Of a DNA stretch of 11,748 bases, positions 6,940-11,748 are shown one piece after another (within the stretch, counting starts at the first letter, position 1; the number at the start of each line of letters is the position of its first letter). The stretch is taken from contig JAGWVO010000082.1 in assembly GCA_018970845.1 (NCBI GenBank), forward strand, positions 1 to 11,748. Direction: 5' to 3'. This DNA is from Planctomycetota bacterium (GTDB lineage: Bacteria > Planctomycetota > Planctomycetia > Gemmatales > Gemmataceae). The translations under genes and the position numbers were made by a program. The notes under the pieces were generated by a model. That model ran no database searches. It was not told the origin of the DNA and saw only the letters and a program-made list of their open reading frames with translations.

Positions 6940-7974
6940 TCAGGCCCGCACCGCCGCAAGGGCGCCGCAATGAACCCGCGTCGGGGCGATCGTGCGGGCG
7001 GGCGTGAAGCCGGTGGCCGATAGCATCTCCCGGTACTCACCGGCGCTGTAGGCGCGCCCCTCGGTGAGCGAGAACAGCGCGGCCGAATAGAGCGCCACCT
7101 CCAACGGGCCGTCGAGGGCGTCGTTGAGGTAGACATCGTGGATGAACAACCGTCCGCCGGGGCGGATCGCCTTGTGGCATCGGCGAAGGATGTCGATGCA
7201 GGTCTCCGGGTTCCAGTCGTGCAGCACATTCGACAGCAGCACCGCGTCGCACGAGGGATAGTCCCCGAAGAGGTCGCCCGCAACCATCGCCACCCTGTCG
7301 GCGGGGCCATGCTCCGAGAGGATTCCGGAAGCCACCTTGAGCACCTCGGGCCGGTCGAGGTTGGTAACGCGCAGGGCCGGGTTGCGCTGCGCCAGGGCCA
7401 TGCCGTACACCCCGGTTCCGCCGCCCAGGTCGACCAGGTGGCCGATGCCGTCAAGGGGCAGCACCTCGGCCAGCACGGGGGCGCAGATGAAGGCCCGGCC
7501 CGCCAGGGCCATGGTCAGCCGCCGGGCGCTGTCTCCCGATTCCATGGCCGATTCCATCCCCTCGCGGAAGATGAACGCCTTTCCCTCGTCGGGACGGTTG
7601 CTCACCGGCTTGTCGGTCCGCAGCAGGTCGATCATGGCCTTCACGCCGGGCAGGCCGGAGGTGAGGCCGACATAACCGCGGATCTCATGGCTGCCGCCCG
7701 GCAGCAGGAACCGTCCCATGGGAGTGATGGCCTGGGGTCGGCCCGGCGGCCCCTCGATGAGCCCCAGGGCTCGCATGGCGGTGGAAAGCACGGCCCACGG
7801 GCGGGGCGCCAGGCGCAGCTTCTCCCGCAGGGCATCCTCGGGAACCGGGCCGTCGGCCAGGGCGTCGAACAGGCCCAATTCCAGCCCGCTGGCCAACAGT
7901 TCGGTCATGTAGTTGCCTCGAACCATGTCGAACAGCGGAGTGGGATCGAGCTCGGGCGTGGTGAAGGGGGGCAT
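6940..7974 (-). CDS. SAM-dependent O-methyltransferase (Methyltransf_2 family)
   Basis: A 344-residue small-molecule methyltransferase, probably acting on a hydroxyl group. Residues about 12-95 form the winged-helix dimerisation domain (LFDMVRGNYMTELLASGLELGLFDAL; residues 67-92 like RALGLIEG and ITPMGRFLL). The Rossmann domain follows: SAM motif I VDLGGGTGVYG (181-191), acidic D207 (NLDRPE) for the ribose, GDLFGDYP (233-240), and LSNVLHDW (247-254) with the likely catalytic base H252. IRPGGRLFIHD (270-280) is also typical. It resembles the acetylserotonin, hydroxyneurosporene (CrtF) and caffeate O-methyltransferase superfamily; the substrate cannot be read from sequence. The ATG at 7974 is preferred because GGAG lies 6 nt upstream. 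A GTG at 8004 would add 10 residues and lacks as good a site. It is divergent from queC and convergent with the DUF1501 gene. Confidence 0.85.
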   Translation of the reverse strand: MPPFTTPELDPTPLFDMVRGNYMTELLASGLELGLFDALADGPVPEDALREKLRLAPRPWAVLSTAMRALGLIEGPPGRPQAITPMGRFLLPGGSHEIRGYVGLTSGLPGVKAMIDLLRTDKPVSNRPDEGKAFIFREGMESAMESGDSARRLTMALAGRAFICAPVLAEVLPLDGIGHLVDLGGGTGVYGMALAQRNPALRVTNLDRPEVLKVASGILSEHGPADRVAMVAGDLFGDYPSCDAVLLSNVLHDWNPETCIDILRRCHKAIRPGGRLFIHDVYLNDALDGPLEVALYSAALFSLTEGRAYSAGEYREMLSATGFTPARTIAPTRVHCGALAAVRA

Positions 7975-7980
7975 GATGGT

Positions 7981-7984
7981 CTCC
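7981..7984 (-). promoter_or_regulatory. Ribosome binding site deciding the methyltransferase start
   Basis: Read on the minus strand this is GGAG, 6 nt before the ATG at 7974-7972. It favours this start over the in-frame GTG at 8004. Confidence 0.65.
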
Positions 7985-8060
7985 GGGGCCGGCTGGGCCT
8001 CCACCGGCGCCGCCTGCTACCCTGAGACTAAGGCAGGCGGGGGCGTCGGAGAAGGTGCGG

Positions 8061-8759
8061 ATGTCCGCGAAGGATCGAACGGCGGTGGTGCTGCTCAGCG
8101 GGGGACTCGACTCCTCCACCGTGCTGGCCCTGGCCATCTCGCAGGGATACCGCTGCCACGCCCTCACGATCGCCTACGGCCAGCGTCACCAGGTGGAACT
8201 GGCCGCCGCGGCGCGCGTGGCCGGTTCCCTGAGCGTGGCTGGGCACAAGACCCTTTCGCTCGATCTCCGGATGTTCGGCGGCTCGGCGCTCACCGCCGAC
8301 ATCCCCGTGCCCCACGGGCGCTCCATGGATTCGATGGCTTCGGACATTCCCAGCACCTATGTGCCCGCCCGCAACACGATCTTCCTGTCGCTGGCCCTGG
8401 CCCACGCGGAAACCCTGGGGGCTTTCGACATCTTCGCGGGGATGAACGCGCTCGACTATTCGGGCTATCCCGATTGCCGCCCCGAGTACCTGGCCGCGTT
8501 CGAGGCGATGGCCAACCTCGCCACGCGCGACGCCGTGGAGGGCAAGGGCCGCTACCGGATCCACGCGCCGCTTTTGCGGCTGGGCAAGGCCGACATCATC
8601 AGGCTTGGCGCCGCCATGGGCGTGGACTATTCGCTCACCCACAGCTGCTACGACCCGACCCCCGCCGGAAAGGCCTGCGGCACCTGCGACAGTTGCCTGC
8701 TGCGGCTCAAGGGCTTCCAGGAGGCGGGAATGACCGACCCGGCGCTGGCCGCCACATGA
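8061..8759 (+). CDS. queC: 7-cyano-7-deazaguanine synthase QueC
   Basis: A 232-residue cytoplasmic enzyme that converts 7-carboxy-7-deazaguanine and ammonia with ATP to preQ0, the precursor of queuosine. The ATP-pyrophosphatase PP-loop is SGGLDSST (13-20). LTIAYGQRHQVEL (35-47), STYVPARNTIFLSLALAHAE (98-117) and GMNALDYSGYPDCRPEY (127-143) are family signatures. The C-terminal zinc site is C196, C206, C209 and C212 (SCYDPTPAGKACGTCDSC). The ATG at 8061 was chosen: GGAGAAGG ends 5 nt upstream. An in-frame GTG at 8055 is less well placed. Its stop overlaps the start of queE by 4 nt (ATGA). It appears to be the first gene of a five-gene plus-strand unit, 86 bp from a divergent methyltransferase gene. 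Length is normal and nothing is missing. Confidence 0.96.
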   Translation: MSAKDRTAVVLLSGGLDSSTVLALAISQGYRCHALTIAYGQRHQVELAAAARVAGSLSVAGHKTLSLDLRMFGGSALTADIPVPHGRSMDSMASDIPSTYVPARNTIFLSLALAHAETLGAFDIFAGMNALDYSGYPDCRPEYLAAFEAMANLATRDAVEGKGRYRIHAPLLRLGKADIIRLGAAMGVDYSLTHSCYDPTPAGKACGTCDSCLLRLKGFQEAGMTDPALAAT

Positions 8760-9442
8760 GGATCGCCGAGCTGTTCCTCTCGCTTCAGGGGGAGGGCCTC
8801 CTCGCCGGGGTTCCCTCGGTGTTCGTCCGCACCTCGGGCTGCAACCTTCGCTGCGGCTTCTGCGACACTCCCTACACCTCGTGGGAACCGGAGGGGCTGG
8901 AACGCCCGGCCGCCGATGTCGCCGCGGAGGTGCTGCGCCACCCCACCCGCCATGTGGTGGTGACGGGGGGCGAGCCGATGCTGGCGCCCGACCTGTCCGA
9001 ACTCCTCGACCCCCTCGCCGGCGCTGGCCGGCACATCACCATCGAAACCGCGGCGACGGTCTGGCGCCCGGTACGCTGCGACCTGGCCAGCCTCAGCCCC
9101 AAGCTGGCCAACAGCGCTCCCCGCGACCGCGAAGGCGGCCGGTTCCTGGCCATGCATGAGGGCACGCGCCGGCAACCGGATGTCATCCGCAGGTTCATGG
9201 ACAACCACGAATACCAGCTCAAGTTCGTGGTCCAAGATCCTTCCGACCTCGTGGAGATCGACAGCCTCCTCGACGACCTGCCCCCCGTGCCGCCCGAGCG
9301 GGTTCTGCTGATGCCCCTGGGCGTCTCCAACGCGGAACTCCGGGATCGCTCCGCCTGGCTCGCCGGCCTCTGCCTTGGCCGGGGCTGGCGGCTTTGCCCG
9401 CGCTTGCATATCGAACTCTACGGGCACACGAGGGGCACCTGA
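8756..9442 (+). CDS. queE: 7-carboxy-7-deazaguanine synthase QueE
   Basis: A 228-residue radical SAM enzyme that contracts the ring of 6-carboxy-tetrahydropterin to 7-carboxy-7-deazaguanine, the substrate of QueC. The cluster motif CNLRCGFC has the radical SAM CxxxCxxC spacing (C29, C33, C36) and is followed by DTPYTSW. The N-terminus FLSLQGEG is the family substrate-binding signature, and TGGEP (70-74) is the SAM-contact motif. SLSPKLANSAP (112-122) and the HEGTRRQPDVI segment (134-144) are typical of this QueE subgroup. The ATG overlaps the queC stop (ATGA) with no good SD of its own, so it is translated by coupling. QueD and FolE, which supply the pterin substrate, are not in the window. 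Confidence 0.95.
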   Translation: MRIAELFLSLQGEGLLAGVPSVFVRTSGCNLRCGFCDTPYTSWEPEGLERPAADVAAEVLRHPTRHVVVTGGEPMLAPDLSELLDPLAGAGRHITIETAATVWRPVRCDLASLSPKLANSAPRDREGGRFLAMHEGTRRQPDVIRRFMDNHEYQLKFVVQDPSDLVEIDSLLDDLPPVPPERVLLMPLGVSNAELRDRSAWLAGLCLGRGWRLCPRLHIELYGHTRGT

Positions 9443-9471
9443 TGCGAGTGAAACCCGCGGTGTTGGCATGA
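9430..9471 (+). other. SD plus 9-codon ORF between queE and GDPD (leader peptide or broken gene start)
   Basis: GAGGGG at 9430-9435 lies 6 nt before the ATG at 9442-9444, which overlaps the queE stop as TGATG. This frame reads MRVKPAVLA and stops at TGA 9469-9471, overlapping the GDPD ATG (9468-9470) as ATGA. It could be a coupling mini-ORF that hands ribosomes from queE to GDPD. Alternatively it could be the original GDPD start, cut off by a single-base change: a -1 shift at its end would give one continuous charged-then-hydrophobic signal peptide. Confidence 0.45.
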
Positions 9472-10268
9472 TAATCACTCTTTTGATAGCTGCTTTGTCG
9501 ATGCTCCCGTTGCCGGCGGGACAGGAAATCCAGGTGGTGCCGCACCGGGGCCTCCTCAGGCACGCCCCCGAGAACACCCTCGCCAATTTCCGCGCCTGCC
9601 TCGAACTGGGGATGGGGTTCGAGTTCGATGTCCAGCGCGCCGGGGACGGCGCCCTTGTCTGCATCCACGACGACACGCTCGACCGAACCACCAACGGCAA
9701 GGGCCGCGTGGCGGACACGCCGCTGGCTTCCATCCGCGAACTCGACGCGGGCGCCTGGTTCCATCCCCGGTTCAAGGGGGAGAGGGTGCCGACGGTGGAG
9801 GAGGTGCTGGCGCTGGTCGCCGCGCATCGCCGCAAGGGCGTGCTCGTGGCCGTCGACCTGAAGGCGGCCCATGTGGAGGCCGAGGTGGCGGCCTTGGCCC
9901 AAAGGCTGGGGGCCTTGGAAAGGCTCCTGTTCATAGGCAGGGCGATCGGCGAGCCGGCGGTGCGCGCCAACATCATGAAACAATGCCCCAAGGCCGCATG
10001 CGCGGCGCTCGCGAACACGCCGGCCGACTTCGACGCGGCGCTCGAGGCCGCCGACGCCTCGTGGGTTTACTTCCGTTTCGTCCCGACCCCCGGGCTCATG
10101 GAGCGCGTCCACAAGGCGGGAAAGAAGGGATTCATCGCGGGTGTCACCGTCGCCGGCGTTGAGCCGGCCAACTGGAAGGCGGCCGCCGCCGCGGGCATTG
10201 ACGGCCTGCTGACCGATCATCCGCTTGAATGGCATGAAGCCTCGCGGCCCCCGCGGCCAAAACCCTGA
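9468..10268 (+). CDS. Glycerophosphodiester phosphodiesterase (GDPD family), exported
   Basis: A 266-residue TIM-barrel enzyme expected to hydrolyse glycerophosphodiesters from lipids or teichoic-acid-like polymers to glycerol 3-phosphate and an alcohol. Catalytic and metal residues are visible: H26-R27 (PHRG), E35-N36 (APENT), E52 and D54 (FEFDVQ), and H67 (VCIHDDTLDRTTNG). VDLK (129-132) occupies the place of the usual ELK, and GLLTDHP (246-252) closes the barrel. The first 18 residues (MIITLLIAALSMLPLPAG) are a hydrophobic signal-like segment but lack the positive n-region. The 9-codon frame just upstream supplies one (MRVKP). The start at 9468 is the first ATG in frame; no good SD lies directly before it. 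It sits 25 bp after queE and 36 bp before a cobalamin-binding gene, an unusual companion for queuosine genes. Confidence 0.88.
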   Translation: MIITLLIAALSMLPLPAGQEIQVVPHRGLLRHAPENTLANFRACLELGMGFEFDVQRAGDGALVCIHDDTLDRTTNGKGRVADTPLASIRELDAGAWFHPRFKGERVPTVEEVLALVAAHRRKGVLVAVDLKAAHVEAEVAALAQRLGALERLLFIGRAIGEPAVRANIMKQCPKAACAALANTPADFDAALEAADASWVYFRFVPTPGLMERVHKAGKKGFIAGVTVAGVEPANWKAAAAAGIDGLLTDHPLEWHEASRPPRPKP

Positions 10269-10304
10269 CCCCCGGGCCGGATTCCATTCGTTTCAAGGTG
10301 CCAC

Positions 10305-11252
10305 ATGCGGATCGTGTCCCTGCTTCCGAGTGCGACCGAGGTCGTGTGCGAACTCGGCCTGGGCGACAGCCTTGTGGGTGTCACGCATGAATGCGACTAT
10401 CCGGACTTCGTTTCGGCGCTGCCGAAAGTCACGCGGGCGCTGATCCCCCAAGACGCCACCAGCCTCCAGATCGACTCGCTGGTGCGGGAGAGCCTGCAAG
10501 CCCGCAAGTCCCTTTACGCGCTGGACATGCCCGAGATGGAACGGTTGCGCCCCGACCTGATCATCACCCAGGCGCTGTGCGATGTGTGCGCCGTGGCCGA
10601 GGCCGATGTGGCGGCCGCCGCCGCCTCGCTGCCAGGCCGGCCGAAAGTGTTGAACCTCGAACCGATGTCGATTGGTGATGTTCTGGAGACGCTGGCCACG
10701 GTGGCTAATGCGGCCGGTGTGCCGGCTCATGCCGATACGGCCATCCAAAGACTGCGGATGCGGATCAACGCGGTGGCCGAACGCTCAAGCAAGGTCGCCG
10801 GGCGCCCGCGCGTGGTCGTTCTGGAATGGCTCGACCCGCCGTTCAGTTGCGGACACTGGACACCCGAACTGGTGGATTTGGCCGGGGGCGACGAGGTGAT
10901 CGCGAAGCCGGGACAGCCGTCACGGACGATAAGGTGGGACGAGGTGGTCGCCGCCCGTCCGGATGTGCTGTTCATCGCCTGTTGCGGGTTCTCGGTGGAT
11001 CGCACGCTGGTCGACCTTCCCGGCCTCGCCTCCCGGCCCGGCTGGGCGGACCTGCCAGCGGTACAAGCGGACCGGGTCTTTGTCACGGATGGAAACGCCT
11101 ACTTCAGCCGGCCCGGGCCGCGCCTCGTGGACAGCCTGGAAATCCTGGCCCACGCGCTGCACCCCGCTATTCACCCCCCGCCCGATGGACCGCGGCGCGC
11201 CGGCCGAATATGCTCCCGTCAACTTGCCGAAGGCCGGGCGGCGCTGCAATGA
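10305..11252 (+). CDS. Cobalamin-binding protein, BtuF-like, without signal peptide
   Basis: A 315-residue protein of the BtuF/FecB periplasmic-binding-protein fold. It begins directly with the first beta strand (MRIVSLLPSATEVVCELGLGD) and has no signal peptide, so it is probably cytoplasmic, unlike the classic BtuF of vitamin B12 import. Family signatures are GVTHECDYP (25-33), ITQALCDVCAV (87-97), EWLDPPFSCGHWTPELVDLAGG (174-195) and a C-terminal SRPGPRLVDSLEILAHALHP. This subgroup is usually annotated as cobalamin-binding protein. SD AAGG (10295-10298) lies 6 nt before the ATG. The tail after ALHP (residues 288-315, PPPDGPRRAG onward) looks poorly conserved. The protein precedes a DUF5522 gene and follows queC-queE-GDPD. 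Binding of another corrinoid or tetrapyrrole is possible. Confidence 0.85.
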   Translation: MRIVSLLPSATEVVCELGLGDSLVGVTHECDYPDFVSALPKVTRALIPQDATSLQIDSLVRESLQARKSLYALDMPEMERLRPDLIITQALCDVCAVAEADVAAAAASLPGRPKVLNLEPMSIGDVLETLATVANAAGVPAHADTAIQRLRMRINAVAERSSKVAGRPRVVVLEWLDPPFSCGHWTPELVDLAGGDEVIAKPGQPSRTIRWDEVVAARPDVLFIACCGFSVDRTLVDLPGLASRPGWADLPAVQADRVFVTDGNAYFSRPGPRLVDSLEILAHALHPAIHPPPDGPRRAGRICSRQLAEGRAALQ

Positions 11253-11366
11253 GGCCCAAGCTGTCGCCATGGGCGGGTTTCATATCACGGGGCGGGCGAT
11301 GGCCGGCACCATGTCGGCACGAACTTGCCATTCCATCGATCTGATGTCCTCCAACGGAAAATTCCT
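11253..11366 (+). other. 114-bp gap kept open between cobalamin-binding and DUF5522 genes
   Basis: No stop codon occurs in the frame shared by the two flanking genes (38 sense codons after the TGA at 11250-11252). The frame one base ahead is also open, from inside the cobalamin-binding gene to a TGA at 11368-11370 that overlaps the TTG start. No promoter or terminator is evident. Most likely this is ordinary GC-rich spacer in one transcript. Confidence 0.35.
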
Positions 11367-11576
11367 TTGAGCCATCCCGAACATCCGCTGGTCGAGGGGG
11401 TCGATTACCATGTGGAGGATGGCCGGTGGGTTTTCAGCGCCCACTACCACCTCAAGCGAGGATACTGCTGCTCAAGCGGTTGCAGGCATTGTCCGTATGG
11501 CAATTCGCCCGCCGACAGGGACAGGACTGCAAACGATGGCGCCGGGCCATCCGGCGACTCGGGGCGGCCCCGTTGA
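11367..11576 (+). CDS. DUF5522 small Cys-rich protein
   Basis: About 69 residues, with the DUF5522 signature EGVDYH (10-15), WVFSAHYHLKRGYCCSSGCRHCPYG (split here as WVFSAHYHLKRGY, 21-33, then CCSSGCRHCPYG, 34-45). C34, C35, C39 and C42 could bind zinc or an Fe-S cluster; the function is unknown. No ATG is available in frame. TTG at 11367 is preferred, with GGAA about 7 nt upstream, because it gives a family-sized N-terminus; TTG at 11325 would add 14 residues. The frame upstream stays open back to the stop of the cobalamin-binding gene. The last 24 residues are a hydrophilic low-complexity tail. I recall DUF5522 genes beside such cobalamin-binding genes elsewhere, which supports a shared job. 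Confidence 0.82.
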   Translation: MSHPEHPLVEGVDYHVEDGRWVFSAHYHLKRGYCCSSGCRHCPYGNSPADRDRTANDGAGPSGDSGRPR

Positions 11577-11616
11577 AGACCATCACGATTCACCGGGCCC
11601 GAAGGCGGATCCAAAA

Positions 11617-11748
11617 TCATCCGACGGGAGTCAATCCGGCCTCGCGCAGCGCCTTTTCCATGGCGGGTTTCTTCGCCGGGTCGAGGGGCGCGATGGGTGC
11701 CCGGCACGGCCCGATCGATTCTCCCAGCAGGGCCAGGGCGGCCTTCAC
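11617..11748 (-). CDS. C-terminus of a dihydrodipicolinate synthase/N-acetylneuraminate lyase family protein
   Basis: The minus-strand frame is open from the right edge to the TGA at 11619-11617, giving 43 C-terminal residues; the start is outside the window. The segment KAALALLGESIGPCRAPIAP followed by LDPAKKPAMEKALREAGL matches the end of the DapA/NanA class I aldolase family (usual form K-ALxLLGxxxGxxRxPxxPL---L---L-E-GL). The catalytic Lys and Tyr are not visible, so lysine synthesis cannot be separated from sugar-acid lyase functions. It converges on the DUF5522 gene with a 40-bp gap in which I see no clear terminator. Confidence 0.75.
   Translation of the reverse strand: MKAALALLGESIGPCRAPIAPLDPAKKPAMEKALREAGLTPVG

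Noticed and set aside
5606..6970. Long minus-strand open frame (454 codons) opposite the DUF1501 gene
   Set aside because: Shadow of a family-typical DUF1501 gene; the antisense product is low-complexity with no motif.
7975..8060. Possible preQ1 riboswitch or promoter ahead of queC
   Set aside because: The 86-bp divergent gap shows no recognisable preQ1 aptamer pseudoknot and no clear -10/-35 boxes.
7913..9442. Upstream extension of the queE frame to 509 codons
   Set aside because: The extension runs in another frame through queC and antisense to the methyltransferase. The QueE N-terminal signature begins right at the ATG at 8756.
8648..10018. Minus-strand open frame of 456 codons opposite queE and GDPD
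   Set aside because: Antisense to two enzymes with intact catalytic motifs, and it has no family resemblance itself.
11577..11616. Terminator between the convergent DUF5522 and lyase genes
   Set aside because: Only a short CGGGCCCG palindrome is present, with no stem-loop followed by a T run on either strand.

Overview
The window is GC-rich and gene-dense and most likely comes from a planctomycete, or a close relative in the PVC group. The main evidence is a PSCyt1-DUF1549-DUF1553 cytochrome gene followed directly by a DUF1501 gene. This pair is a large paralogous family in Planctomycetes and is rare elsewhere outside Verrucomicrobia and Lentisphaerae. A palindrome with a TTAC loop resembles dispersed repeats I recall from planctomycete genomes. 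Genus or species cannot be judged from the sequence.

Left part (1-2574): the 3' end of a gene that looks like a planctomycete YncE/alkaline-phosphatase-family protein is followed by a very strong intrinsic terminator (254-302). Next comes about 420 bp of unusually AT-rich DNA without a convincing gene, containing a REP-like hairpin and short repeats. After it lies a complete secreted PafA-type alkaline phosphatase on the minus strand (724-2430), with all expected metal ligands and the Thr/Asn/Lys/Arg active-site set.

Middle (2575-6928): divergent from the phosphatase is a two-gene unit. A 978-residue exported c-type cytochrome-like protein carries an NPCBM-like domain inserted between DUF1549 and DUF1553. 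It overlaps by 11 bp a DUF1501 protein with a twin-arginine-like leader. The two probably act together outside the cytoplasm on an unknown, possibly polysaccharide, substrate. A SAM-dependent O-methyltransferase (minus, 6940-7974) converges on this unit.

Right part (8061-11576): five plus-strand genes are packed as a probable operon: queC, queE (ATGA overlap), a glycerophosphodiester phosphodiesterase (GDPD), a cobalamin-binding BtuF-like protein without a signal peptide, and a small Cys-rich DUF5522 protein. QueC and QueE make the 7-deazaguanine precursor of queuosine. The last step of queuosine synthesis by QueG uses cobalamin and Fe-S clusters, so the B12-binding and Cys-rich proteins may belong to the same process; this is inference. 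The GDPD gene has an odd 5' end: a well-placed ribosome site and ATG open a 9-codon reading frame that would encode the front half of its signal peptide if joined by a -1 shift. The window ends in the C-terminus of a DapA/NanA-family lyase on the minus strand.

The most interesting items are the queCE-GDPD-BtuF-DUF5522 operon, the split GDPD signal peptide, the NPCBM-interrupted cytochrome, and the AT-rich island with its REP-like palindrome. I saw no CRISPR array, tRNA, rRNA or intact insertion sequence.
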